Origin: Liopterus haemorrhoidalis
Taxonomy: Eukaryota; Arthropoda; Insecta; Coleoptera; Dytiscidae
Reading direction: 5' to 3'
DNA: 64,000 nucleotides
Assembly (NCBI GenBank): GCA_963971575.1
Contig: OZ020625.1
Span: 29,611,753-29,675,752 of the forward strand
The notes under the pieces were generated by a model that had not been told where the DNA came from, searched no databases, and saw only the letters and a list, made by a program, of their open reading frames with translations. Shown one piece after another: positions 46,801-58,147 of the stretch. The first letter of the stretch is position 1; every line of letters begins with the position of its first letter. The position numbers and the translations under genes were made by a program.

Positions 46801-47454
46801 ATTTGAAAATGCAGAAAACCCTCTAAAGCGATCATCTAGCCAACTATAATTAAAAATGCTGAAATTTTAATTTTTTTAAAATATTTAAAAGAGCTTTTCT
46901 AAGAGCTACTAAGATCTAAAAAAACTGCTGAGCTTACTAAAACTTTATTTTATTTGCCAAATAAATTTATTTGGAGATTGAAAAACCTAAGTAAGCTAAG
47001 CAGTTGAATACTGACCTTATTTAATGATTAATGAAATATTAAAAACTAAGCATAGAATTTTTTAAATAATCTGAAAGTACTAACTTACAAAATGCATTTG
47101 AAAAATTGTGTTAAAACTAACTATTTCGAAAAAAAATTTTTTTTTTGACTTACATTTCATGGTGTTAATGCCGCAAGAAAAGTAAAAAAAATTGAATATT
47201 TTTTCAAAAAAAATAAATTTATATTATAGTAAAATATTGATTAATATGTTAAAATTATAAAAAACAAAAATTTTAGACTTGAATATAAAATTGTTTACAA
47301 TTAAAAAAAAAAAATAATTTAAATACCAAAAATTTCTTTAATTAACTATGAACGATGAAATAAATATAAAAAATAATAATAAAGCTCTTAGAATTGACCA
47401 CATAATCATTTCCCATCAATAACAAATAGCCTTCAATGCTCTGACTCAATTAAA
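46801..47454. other. AT-rich stretch, nothing recognised
   Basis: Low-complexity A/T sequence; no ORF, terminal repeat or RNA motif. Confidence 0.35.
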
Positions 47455-49490
47455 TGTGCCCTTATTTTATAATGAAGTTGAATACCCCCACTACTCAGAT
47501 AAATTTCCCCCTCTACCATATTTAATACCCCTTCCCAAATTTCTATCCCTTCCCAAACGTAATTTCCCCTACAATTCAATCAAATTTCAATCCAGTTTCC
47601 CCCTCTACAACAATTCCCCACCACGGTTATCTTATAAATATATTTTTGCCCTTCTACTACAATTTTAATCCCTTCCCAAATAATATTTTCCCCACCACAA
47701 CATCTAAACATTCTACCCAATCCAATTTCCCCCTCTACAAGAACCATAATCTTTATTTAGCCCAATTCCTTCCTCTCCTTCAATTTATAGCCTTTCCCCA
47801 ATCAGATTACCCCCACTACAACATCTCAAACATCCCACTCAATCATTTTTCCCCTTCTACTTCAATTTTAATCCCTTCCCAAATAAAATTTGCTCCATCT
47901 GAACACCCTACTCAATCAAATTTCCTCTACAATAACCTAGAGCAGTGGTCTTCAACCTTTTTACATCTGCGGAACTATAGGGTTCTGCAAATGCTATTTC
48001 TTTGGAACCCCAAGGCAAAAATCCACAACAGGCTGTCTTTTTTTAATTTTAAGGTCAAACGTTTTAAAATAAAAATGTAGATGTATATAATTGAATTTAG
48101 TCTTGATTAAAATTGATATTTTATAGCTATATTTATATATTTTTTAAATGTAGGTATACAAATTACTTTTTAAATAATGCAATACCTACCTAATATAATT
48201 TTTAATGCAAATTATAAATAAATATTGAATCGAATAATTAGTGATATTCTGTTTTGAATCTTACTTATTTATTTATTATAATATAAAAATTTATTTGCAA
48301 TCATTATAAGCATAAAATCAAAGTAATATAGTAATTTATAAACATAAAATACTACATTAAAGAGTACATATTTAAATGGTAGGTGATATAAGAAGTAAAT
48401 AATAATCAGTACTCAACAAATTTGAACTTTCTGTCGAGTAAAATTATCTGTTTTGGAATAAATATGACCGACTGATGACGAAAATGGTGATTAAGAAATT
48501 TGTAGCATCCTCAGATTTAAAGTTATTCAATTTTCAAAATCTACCAAAATCAATGTATCCAAGCAAAGAGTAATTTTAAAAAATGGTATAAAACCATTTG
48601 ATTACTGTTGCGGAGCCCCTAAAAAATTACACCGAATCCCAGGGTTCCGCGGGACATAGGTTGAATACCACTAATCTAGAGATTTATTCAGTCCAATTTC
48701 CCACTCTCCTTCAATTTTTATCACTCCCCAAATCAGATTTTGGAGGTAATATAAATATTCCACTAATTTTTCTCCCTCAACAGCATCTATTCCCCCCACT
48801 ATGACCTTTATAACACCCATTTTCCCTCTCTCGTTTAATTTTTACCCCTTCCCAAATCAGATTACTCCCACTACAACATCCGTATACCCCACTCAATCGG
48901 TTTTTCCCTCTCCACAACGTCAATTTCCCCCGCCGCGATCTTTAGGACGCCCATTTTCCCTCTTTCATTCAGTTTTTACCCCTTCCCAAATCAGATTACT
49001 CTTACTGCAACATCCGAACACCCAACTCGATCCATTTTTCCCCCTCCAAAACATCTATTCGGCCCACCAAGATCTTTATAATGCCTGTTTTCTCTCTCTC
49101 CTTTAATTTTTACCCCTTCCCAAATCAACTTACTCCCACTACAACATCCGAACACCCAATGCGATCCATTTTCCCCCCTCTGCAACATCTATTCCCCCAC
49201 CACAATCTTTATAATGCCCATTTTCCCTCTCTTCTTTAGTTCTTACCCCTTACCGAATCAGATTACTCCCACTACAACATCCGAACACCCCACTCGATCC
49301 ATATTTCCCTCTCCACAACATTTATTCGGCCCACCACGATCTTTATAACGCCCATTTACCCTCTCTCTTTCAGTTTTACCCCTTCCCAAATCAACTTACT
49401 CCCACTACAACATCCGAACACCCCACTCGATCCATTTTTGCCCCTCCACAATATCTATTTCCCCCACCACGATGTTTATAACCAATGTTA
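47455..49490. repeat. pyrimidine-rich minisatellite, interrupted
   Basis: Units of about 155 bp share cttcccaaatcagattactc, ccactacaacatccgaacac, cccactcgatccattttt and acgatctttataacgcccat. Cleanest units are at 48840-49480; diverged ones at 47455-47942. The two parts are separated by the element at 47943-48673. The plus strand is very C/T-rich with few G, so long ORFs here are not genes. Confidence 0.85.
47943..48673. mobile_element. 731-bp hAT-like element
   Basis: The left terminus cagtggtcttcaaccttttt and right terminus in reverse tagtggtattcaacctatgt are imperfect inverted repeats. They are flanked by an 8-bp near-duplication, acctagag / atctagag (47935-47942, 48674-48681), as expected of hAT elements. 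The pair ggttctgcaaa and cagggttccgcggg lies just inside. No transposase. Confidence 0.8.
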
Positions 49491-49543
49491 TTCAACTATA
49501 TGATCACTCAGAGAGGCTTTCTGCAGTTTTTTACCTGCCATAC

Positions 49544-49754
49544 CGTCTTTTCAAGTAATTAACATTGGAGGTGAAGGACTGCCGGAAGCTGGAGAATGAC
49601 AGTGTGTGGCCGGGATTGCCAGCACCACCTGGTGCGCAGTATTTGTTACACCCCGCGTCGGCTATCGTGACAGTTTCGGCAATCCAACTACTCTAACAAA
49701 TCGACAGGATACGATCAGAGAAGAGGTTGTAAGGTGGTAGAGTCAGTACGAGAT
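49544..49754 (-). CDS. Syn: synapsin first identified exon (5' UTR and A-domain start)
   Basis: The exon opens after tttgttttcag (AG at 49756-49755). The frame joining exon 2 is open from an in-frame TAG at 49695-49693 and contains no ATG. It ends NVNYLKR then cg. Joined to exon 2 this gives YLKRRFSSGDLSSE, the conserved synapsin A-domain start (vertebrate synapsins begin MNYLRRRLSDS). The best start is a CTG at 49602-49600 (aca CTG tca, A at -3), which would give (M)SFSSFRQSFTSNVNYLKRR. A second donor lies nine bases downstream (cag|gtaaaa, exon end 49535). The coding part would be 49602-49544. RRFS is a known kinase target in synapsins. Confidence 0.75.
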
Positions 49755-50586
49755 CTGAAAACAAATAATTAGATTAGTATAGTATATTTTACATAAAGTG
49801 TGATTCAAAAAATCGGTTAATATTCTGTATTAGTCCACCACAACTAGGTTTGTATGCTTAGAATGAATTATATTATAACGTTAGAAACGAGAAGGCATGG
49901 CCGTAAGAGTGGGGAGCCAATAGTAATCATGCATGCATCTGTAGTTGGCGAGAGAACAACCCATTTTTGACACGAGGAACTTCCGAATATAACTGATATT
50001 TTTGAACTATTTAAGAAGTTTAAGTTTTTTCTGTCTAAAATTTTTGCTAACTAAACCTAACCTAATTAGTTTTATCATTGATTGTTTGCATATAGTGAAG
50101 ATATATAAATGCTTTATACAGTTTTAATACATTTACATAATTTAGCATCTATGAATGCGACGAAAAACGGAATTTTCTATTTCAGACATAAAATTGGTAG
50201 GTCGGAATATAATGATATTTTTGAGGATTCTCTATTTTAATAATGTTAATATTCTTCAAAATATGTATACAAATCTCATTTAAATGTGACTTAAAGCGTA
50301 TAAATACTGAAATTTGATTATTCAAGTTTTTCTTTAAAACCGTTAATAGGAGCTAAATGTTAACAAACACTTATTAAATAATTGCTTGGATTTCGAAACG
50401 GATAACTATCAAGTACTTATTTAAATTTGTTTTGAATAAAAATATTGAAAATGATAAAGTGAATCGTAAATGTTGTGTTTTGAAAGAAAGAGGCGGCGCT
50501 TCGCAAAGGCCAAATCACATTCTAACTAGCATACACGGTTTCTCTAACGAGTTGTCTGTGGTGGACTTATTCGGAACATTAACCAA
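49755..50586. other. synapsin 5' region, nothing recognised
   Basis: No promoter motif or upstream exon could be called. The frame 50432-50674 runs into an F2 element and is not supported. Confidence 0.35.
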
Positions 50587-51420
50587 AAAATCAGCTGCGG
50601 CCACCACAGGATCGACTGCTATCTCAAAGTACCTGTTTAATTTATGCTGTTTTATCAAAAAATGTCTCAAATAAAAGTTGTTAGTTATTGCTTTTATAGC
50701 AACTTTTGTTAAATAAATTTTTTCGAAATATTTCTCTGTTGTGAAATATTCACGAAAATCTCAAAATCGACACGAGTAAACTCCCATTTCTAGTTATCTG
50801 ATTTTTACCAAAAGTTGATCAACTCGTGCCATTGATGTCAAAAGCTTAATATAAAGTTTAATAAAAAACCTTTTAGCCGAATTTGCTCTGCACGTGTACA
50901 CAGACAGACAGACAGACCGACAGACATCATGCTAAAAATAGTCAAAACGTTATGTGGGGACCTCAATTCGTGGAGATCCATCGAAATCTCGAAATGTTAT
51001 ATGTTGGTGGTCGGTAATAAATATTTTTTAAAAATTTTGTGTGGCATACCAAATGAAACCTCTTAATGCGCGGATCAACAAACAAATTTTTATTTTTGAA
51101 AAATATATATTTTATTATTGGATTTTAGCCAAAAATGTGTCAAAAAACTTTTGTACCCCACCCTTTCTCCCAAAGGGATTGATTTAAAATTCTGAAGAAA
51201 ATCTCCGTAATGAATATTTAAGGGAACCGGAATAGTGCAACAGGAATTTTCGATCAAATAAGTTTTTTTCGAAAAGTCTTTGTTTATGTCGTTGAAAAAA
51301 ATTTTTTTTTTTTTTTAAATTATTGTGTGGTATCAAAAGAAAGATCTTAAGACGTAGATTAAGGAACGATAGATAGTTTTTTGAAATTCGTAAAAAATAA
51401 TAAAAACGAAAGAAATATCC
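50587..51420 (-). mobile_element. F2 element fused to an F1-type interior
   Basis: 50587-51016 in reverse is F2: lead accgaccaccaacatataac, CAGA run 50900-50930, and 3' end cctgtggtggccgcagctg. Directly abutting at 51017, in the plus direction, is an old F1 interior (gtggcataccaaatgaaacc, ggaaccggaatagtgcaaca, gatcaaataagttttt) without its 5' part. Confidence 0.65.
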
Positions 51421-51921
51421 GGTACACCTAATATTTTTCCTCTAAACTGAAACACGTAGGATTTTATTGTTGCCCCCCCCCCCTATTTTCAAACTGACAA
51501 GCCATCACTGAAGAAAAAACAAACGCAAACCAACCAAATATAAAAAGTAAAGAATAAAGTAAACAGCTCTAGGCTAACATTTTATAAAAAAATGTAATTT
51601 CTTAAGAAAATATTTCAAAATCCAATAATACAGAAAATGCCATAAATCAACTAAATCTAATATATTTGGATATAACGTAATAAAACTCCTAATCCGGATT
51701 TACTTTAAGGCGTTTCTCGCTTATAATGGAAAACGCGTTTAACTACTTATATGACCTTTGACCTATAAGCTTTAAAAGCATTTTTTGTCATTTTTTTCAC
51801 ACCCCCTGTACATGAAAGCTCAACTGTTGCGTTATGCCATTCTGACAAAGATCCCGTAAACCAGTGACTCTCAAAAATTTTAATTACATTTTTAAGAAAA
51901 GATCATGCAACTGGTAATTTT
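51421..51921. other. no supported feature
   Basis: It contains a short C-run (51473-51483) and A/T-rich sequence. Confidence 0.3.
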
Positions 51922-52474
51922 TAGGGTTTTGTAGGTATGTCCACTAAAAAAACCTTTATAACGTCACACTTTTGCCTGTCTGTATGTTCGGTAAAAATTT
52001 TAGCTAAACGGCTAGACCTAGAGAAATTTGGCATGCTTCTACAACTCTTTGACCCGCACATAGGAAAAATACTAAAACATCTAAAAAACATAACCCCATA
52101 TAAATATAAACAAATATGTGCTTATTGAAAAAAAAAATATTTTTTTAAAATTCGTATTCGTTTGAGTATGGTATCAAATGAAAGCCCTTAGTACGTGGAT
52201 TAACGATCAAAATTTTATTTTTGCAAAATATATTATTTTGATGCGATTTTTGTCAAAATTGTGCAATTTTTTTTTTTTTTGTCCCACACCCAGTAGCCCA
52301 GATGGTTTAAACTAAAAATTTGAAAAAATTCTGAGTAATGTACATTGGTGTAAACCGGAATAGTACAAAAGGAATTTTTGATAAGATTATATTTTCGGAA
52401 AATAACGCATTTTTTGTGTTTTTTTGGTTGACGATGTACAAAAGTTATAGTTATATAACACATTATACTAGAAG

Positions 52475-52550
52475 GCGTATCCTAGTCTAATGGTTAGTTT
52501 GCTCGATTGCTACGCAGCAAACTAGGGTTCGCTCCCAGGCAGAAGAAACA
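52475..52550 (+). other. tRNA-like insert in F1, variant 3
   Basis: Box-A-like tagtctaatggttag, an anticodon-arm-like tttgctcgattgctacgcagcaaa, and box-B-like gggttcgctccc in tRNA order and spacing, about 70 bases. Acceptor-stem pairing is poor, so it is a tRNA-derived relic rather than a gene. Confidence 0.5.
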
Positions 52551-52970
52551 ATTTTATTTATTTTTTTTTCATTTTTATTTTGTTTAAATTATTTTGTCAA
52601 AATTCTAGTTATATTTTGGTAAATTTAATAACCATTTGGAATTGTTAGAATTATATTTTCATTCTATGTGTCATGTATATGAAACCAGAGGGGCGGAGTA
52701 TATGATTTAAAATAACCAATGGAAGCCATAGGCGCAATTTTCAAAATCTTAATGAACCTTGCCATATAAAAAAAATACTGCACATATTTATAAACTTAAA
52801 TAATGGTATTAGGTATTAGAATTAAAATTAACAAAAAAATATTTTAACATAAAATTTGTTTTTAAAGCTCTTAGATTAACAGACGATAAATTATTTAAAA
52901 AATTTCATTTTTCCGTGATTACTACAAAGCAAAATGTGTCCTACACACTCAGCATGCCGCCTTCACTTAT

Positions 52971-53636
52971 TAGGGGAAACCGGGGTATAATGGGCACCTT
53001 AAGGATTATCTTAAATAAAATTTTAAGGAATATCGTAAAAAATTTCGAAATACTTTTAAGATGATTTATTGTTTAATTGTTACAGACAGTAAAAAAACAA
53101 AAATAAAAGTTATGGCGATATAAAAAAAAGTTTCCTTGTGCTCATTTTGCGCCGGTGTAGAGGCAGAATGAGCACGGGCGGGGCATAATGGGCAATCAGC
53201 GCAGCAAAGTTTCTAAAAATATGCTACGCAATGTAATGCGAAACATAAAATAAAGAATAAGATTATTTAAACAATAATGGATATTTATTCGAACAATATT
53301 TGTAACCAAAATACTTGGTAATTTTTACTTTTGTTTTTATTATATGTAAGTTTTTAATCGTACTATTTTTATAAGTTTGTAACGTTGATATCTCCGTTAT
53401 TAAAAAAATTTCATTATAGACATGTTTAGTTTTTTATAAAGACAAAAAAATCGTTATTCCAATGGCCTAACAATATACAGTGTATTCAATTTAAAAAAAT
53501 GTTTATTTTCAAAATATCTGGTCAACGAAACATACAAACATATTTTTGAGTCTGTCATAATATTTCCTACAAAAAATACTCGAACTTTGTCCATTTAACC
53601 GAATCTTTATCTATATTATTAACAAAGATAGCAATG
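52971..53636. mobile_element. insertion in F1, unknown type
   Basis: Against the copy at 62400, this block interrupts cttcacttatta / tagctgcgaaaccc. It begins ggggaaaccggggtataatg-ggcacc and contains a second gggcggggcataatgggca, a word pair often found in arthropod repeats. TA flanks are possible; inverted termini are not clear. Confidence 0.45.
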
Positions 53637-53712
53637 GTGAACCACTTAGCTGGGACATTCTGTATACTTGCGAAACCCTGCAATGTGTGAAAATTCACAC
53701 TTCACATAATTT

Positions 53713-54304
53713 TTTTCAGAATAGGTTTTGATAGAATAGCTCTTTTTTCAGAAAGTTTCCCGACCCTAGCTCTAATAAATTGACCTACACCTGTCTCACC
53801 TAATTACTGATATTTTTTTAGTAGCAGGTCGTAAAAATCGTCTTCCTGTATATTTATTTTGTCCTCGTGTTCTTAGTCTTATATCCATGTTCTGTTTAGT
53901 ATTGATTCTTTCGTCCTTTACCCCACCTACGCAGGATATTCGAGGGTCGATTGGCGGAAATTTACGAACATACACGAAGACCAATTCGTTATCCTGAATG
54001 AGGGAGTACGTGTTGCAGGACATGTACAGTACTTCTCAAACTTTTCAATGAAAAATTAGACGCGAAATCTTAATGTGTTTTACATGTAACAGGATAACTT
54101 TAGTCCTTTTAAAAGGATAATTAAAGGATATACTTCCTTGGGGAATCTATGGAGGTTCAAAAATTACCTAAATTTAATTTTTGATGAACGTAATTGACGA
54201 GCTAAAGCCTGTTCCTTTGGTTTAAGAGGAACTAGATTTTCAATTCTACCAATTAATTGCAGCTTTTAGCAATTTTGTTCAGGAAAAGCCAACTTCAATA
54301 TATA
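53713..54304. other. no gene; degraded M2 fragment
   Basis: 54205-54290 (agcctgttcctttggtttaa, gaggaactagattttcaatt) is a diverged M2 arm. The minus-strand ORF at 53796-54023 has no recognised domain. Confidence 0.35.
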
Positions 54305-54812
54305 AAAAAATCAGCTGTGGCCACCACAGAACCGCCCGCCATCACAAAGTACTTGTATAAAATACATTCTAGCAGCAGAGTAGAAATAACTTGGCCTAAT
54401 ATTTTCTAACAGAGATATTATTTATCATGACCATGGAAACGTTACATATAAGTATGAATTTTTCTGTTCCTAGATATTCGCAAAAATCTTAAAATCGACA
54501 CGAGTAAACTCCCATTTCTAGTAAACCGATTTTTACCAAAAGTTGATCAACTTGTGCCATTGATGGCAAAAGCTTAAATATGAAGTTTAATAAAAATCAT
54601 TTTAGCCGAATTTGTTTTGCACGTGTACACAGACAGACGGACGGATGGACAGACGGACGGACGGACAGACGGACGGACAGACCGACAGACATCATGCTAA
54701 AAATAATCAAAACGTTATGTAGGGACCTCAATTCGTGGAGATCCATCGAAATCTCGAAATATCAAAATCGATATGATCACAATACCTCCCTTATATATGT
54801 TGGCGGTCGGTA
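54305..54812 (-). mobile_element. F2 Helentron-like element, complete copy (508 bp)
   Basis: In reverse: lead accgaccgccaacatatata, gtattgtgatcatatcgatt, TCCG/TCTG run (54630-54690), gcaaaacaaattcggctaaa, taatatttcta-type body. Then ggcgggcggt (inverted lead), hairpin ctgtggtggccacag, ctgatttttt. It is the cleanest full-length example of the family in the window. Confidence 0.8.
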
Positions 54813-55195
54813 ACTAGTAAATTTGACCGACATATTTGTATACCAACCGGAACAAGGGCTGAAAACCGGGACCGTCCCAGTCAAACCGGAACGTATGGCA
54901 GCCCTATTTAAATTATAAAACACTAACATTGACTAAATATCATAATACGATATAAAAAATAATGGTATCACAATTTTCCATTTTTGTAAATGAAAACTAC
55001 ATATTTATAAATTGTTGGGGGGAGGGGGGTTGCAGCTCCCTACCTCCCCCCTTAAATACGCCCCTGCTCCTATATGTAGTAAAAGTTGTTCGTAATCCGC
55101 TTCCATATCCTTACATAAATTTACAAACGACTATTCAAAAAAATTGTCATTAATTTTTCTGCGACCCTTCCAAATATTTTTCTCGACCCCCACTT
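54813..55195. other. no supported feature
   Basis: Short GC-richer patches (54840-54900 and 55020-55065); nothing can be assigned. Confidence 0.3.
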
Positions 55196-55411
55196 TGAGA
55201 ATGATGCTTTAAAGGAATGGTTGCGACATGTCCAGTACAACCGAAGAAACAAGCGATCACTTTCTTGGAAGTGCTTCGTGAACGAACAACTTTTGTGGGT
55301 TTCGGTTCATCTTGGAAGACCCAGTGGATTGTTGTTTAGTTTCCGGTTCATATGAATAAATCCAAGTTTCGTCACCTTTAACGACCTGTGAGATATCCAC
55401 TGTATTTCTAA
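55196..55411 (-). pseudogene. mariner transposase fragment (catalytic start)
   Basis: In reverse the frame reads SQVVKGDETWIYSYEPETKQ. After a frameshift it continues DEPKPTKVVRSRSTSKK and IACFFGCTGHVATI. GDETWIY...ETKQQS is the first catalytic Asp region of mariners distinct from the Mos1 type. Only about 70 codons remain, cut on the left end (55411) by the element that follows. Confidence 0.8.
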
Positions 55412-56496
55412 GGGCCGAGAGTTCCAGTTGCTAATAAACTGTCCAATAAGTTTATTAGCAACATAATTTTTTTTCCGAGAGTTCAACCCCTTAATAGTTA
55501 TTAGGTTGCTAATAAACAGGCTTATTTGTCTAATAACTTATAGGCAACATGAAGTGCTTAATAAAGTGACATAACCAAAAACATGTTCGCAAAATGTGTT
55601 AATATTTCAATTTTAATTGAAAAACAGTATAATTTTAAAAGAATATACGAATGTGTAGTTTTTAAACATTTATATAATGGTGATTTTAGTATTTTATATA
55701 CATTTAAGTTGTATTTTGGCGAAATCGACGATCTGTTTGGGTGAATTTATAAATTATGGACAACCGTTTTTAGAATATTTTGGGCATTTATTGTAAATGT
55801 GATATATAAAGAACAATATATAAATATATATTTTTAAATAAACATTGTCTTTTATTTTTACATATGTATTTATTTCAATTACGATTACAACACACTACAA
55901 ACAATACTTTAAGCATTACTATTTATATAAAAATGATAGAGAATAAGAAGACAGACGCAATTATTGGCAGAATAATAAAAATGTGTGGCTGAAAATTGCT
56001 GATAAGTTTAATTCATATTGTTTAAGGAATGTAAAATAAAGCAAAATATGGCTGTCTTCTTATTTTCAGTCACTTTTGTATTATAAAATGCTATTTTTAT
56101 TAACTTCTCTTCTATCTATATTGTCCTCTTTTTCGGTGATAAAATTTGTTGAACGCCGTTTAATTGTCATTTTAACAGTAACACAAAAAATATACGTAAT
56201 GTCATTGAATGTCAAGTCAAACTATTTATTGTCAAAATATTTAATGTCAAAATATTCAGTGTCAAAATTTCATCTCACTTTAGCTCTACAAATTTACGTA
56301 TAGCTCTATCCCTCTTGCACCGTGTTACTATCTTCATAAGAAATACCAATGCAAAAACAAAAAATTATGTTGCTAATAAACTATTAGAAGGATTTTGTAA
56401 CTTGGAAATCACCAATAAATTTATTAGCTTCATAAATATATTATGTGTCAAATAACTATTAGGGAGTTTATTAGGAACTGGAACTCTCGGCCCCTA
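55411..56496. mobile_element. 1.09-kb inverted-terminal element
   Basis: Termini agggccgagagttccagtt / aactggaactctcggcccct bound A/T-rich sequence with subterminal words ttgctaataaac, aataagtttattag and gttattaggttgctaataa. Flanks (tgtatttcta and aatgtattta) suggest an 8-9 bp target duplication, but this is not exact. An ORF at 56076-56303 has no recognised domain. Confidence 0.65.
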
Positions 56497-56924
56497 ATGT
56501 ATTTAGAGATTATTATTATTCTAGGCTATCAGTTATTTACCCCCTTTCTACACTTCTTAGAAATTACCTGTAATTACCTATTATCTCCCTCTTTTTTTAC
56601 CCACTGTTTCTTTCTCTAAAACAATTCCACATAATTCTTGGTTATTTTCTTATCGACCCGATCTTTTCAAGAGCACGCAAACTGTTAATCAAAAAGCGCC
56701 TTTAATTTTTACGCGTTGTAATATATTTGAAGACGATAATTTAATTTCAAGTCTAAATTTGATTATTTTAAAGTGATTTTGATTAAACTGGAGGGTTTAA
56801 AACTGTTTAGTCAGATCTTTAACTTGAACGTTTAATGAAATCTGATAGCCGGATTTATTTGATGAATTGAAGAAACCAGAATAGACCTGTAGAGTGATTT
56901 TTTGTTTTTAGGGTTTTATAGATA
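56497..56924. other. no supported feature
   Basis: A/T-rich spacer ending at the TA flanking the next transposon; gggttttatagata at 56911-56924 may be an F1 trace. Confidence 0.3.
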
Positions 56925-57850
56925 CAAGGTGTCTCAAAAGAAATTTTATATTTATTTAGCTTACTGCGTAAACGCAACCTATCCGAGGGGCGCGGGGGTT
57001 ATGTCAATCGGTAGCCTGGCTCTTGGGAATTTAGTCGCTATGGAGCGTTTCTCGGGAGCAGACCGCGCGTTATGCGTGCGAGATTTTTACAAAAACAGTG
57101 ATTCGGCGACTGTAGCGCGTAGAAAATTCTGCAGTATTCGAGGTTTTCGCCACTTAAATGATGCGCCAAGCATTCCTCTCATTCGACATTGGGTTAAAAA
57201 GTTTGAAGAGACTGGTACAACGCTGGATAAATCAAAATCCGGGCGACCTAGGTCATCAAGAACGGTAGAAAACGTGGAGAATGTTAATCAGTCTGTTCGT
57301 GACGACCCGAACCTTTCAATTCGGAAGCGCGCAAGTGCTTTAAATGTGCATAGATCATCATTACATCGCATTATGCACAAAGACCTAAAGCTGCACCCCT
57401 ACAAAATTCAATTGGTGCAAGAATTAAAGCCCCAAGATGCCAGTCTGCCACGTGTTCGTGAAATTTTCTCAGGCAAATTGATCTCCCGGAGAGGTGACAT
57501 AAATTGTCCTCCACGCAGTCCAGATTTAACCCCTATGGACTTTTTCCTATAGGGTTATCTTAAATCTAAAGTTTACGCCAGTAAACCGACTTCACTGGCG
57601 CATTTGAAAGAAAATATCCGTCACGAAATGGCAGCCATCCCTGAGTCCACCTGCCGAGACGTCATAAGTAATTTTACTGTTCGATTAAATGAGTGCCGAG
57701 AACGCGAGGGTCTACATTTAGACGATATTATTTTTAAGAAATAAATCCCCAAAAAGTGTATTTTAATAATTAATAAACATTTTTTCTATATACGGCTTAC
57801 TTTTTTTTTAATCGATCCACTAAATATAAAATTTCTTTTGAGACACCTTG
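56925..57850 (+). mobile_element. internally deleted mariner-like element, perfect 30-bp termini
   Basis: Termini caaggtgtctcaaaagaaat... and its exact 30-bp reverse complement (57821-57850) are flanked by TA (56923-56924, 57851-57852). At 926 bp it is too short for a complete element: the interior lost the catalytic core. Perfect ends suggest recent mobilisation, by a full-length relative elsewhere. Confidence 0.9.
57040..57744 (+). pseudogene. mariner-like transposase with catalytic core deleted
   Basis: From ATG 57040 (MERFSGADRALCVRDFYKN) an N-terminal helix-turn-helix half is intact: KKFEETGTTLDKSKSGRPR, NVHRSSLHRIMHKDLKLHPY. After KPQDASLPRVR the frame jumps to the last catalytic region, CPPRSPDLTPMDFFL, so the first two acidic catalytic residues are missing. 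A TAG at 57550-57552 stands where Trp (W-G-Y-L) is expected. The frame then continues GYLKSKVYASKPTSLAHL to the natural stop at 57742-57744. The N-terminal half resembles proteins annotated with a DUF4817-type domain. The deletion and nonsense codon make it inactive, though DNA binding could persist. Confidence 0.85.
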
Positions 57851-58147
57851 TATATATTTGCTATTTCAGAACTTTAGTAATAATCCTTTTGTAACAATTT
57901 AAAAAGTTTTAATCCTGAAATCAAAGCGGTTCCAGCATCCTGTACAAAATGAGGAAAGTTACAGCTTTCACTATTGAAAGAAACGGCTTTTAGTTCAACC
58001 GCTTTACAAATATGTGTCGCCTGTTACATAACTTTAAGGGAGATATTTCTGTTAAGGGAATATCTTATTTCAAAAGTTTATCAAAATAATAATTATTATT
58101 GTTGGTGAAAGATGTAATTTGACTCCAAATATTAACGTCAAATCTTA
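57851..58147. other. no supported feature
   Basis: A/T-rich spacer between two mobile elements. Confidence 0.3.

Larger units (their letters stand above)
51922..53712 (+). mobile_element. F1 Helentron-like element with an insertion near its 3' end
   Basis: The lead agggttttgtaggtatgtcc and body are followed by a tRNA-like insert (52475-52550). From 52862 the usual F1 text is replaced by ttaacagacgataaattatt...cttcacttatta, shared only with the copy at 61554. It is then interrupted by 52971-53636 and ends with gcgaaaccctgcaatgtgtg, hairpin gtgtgaaaattcacac, ttcacat and a T-run. Confidence 0.7.

Noticed and set aside
47456..49188. Several ORFs in the pyrimidine-rich region
   Set aside because: The low-G minisatellite has few stop codons; no domain is recognisable.
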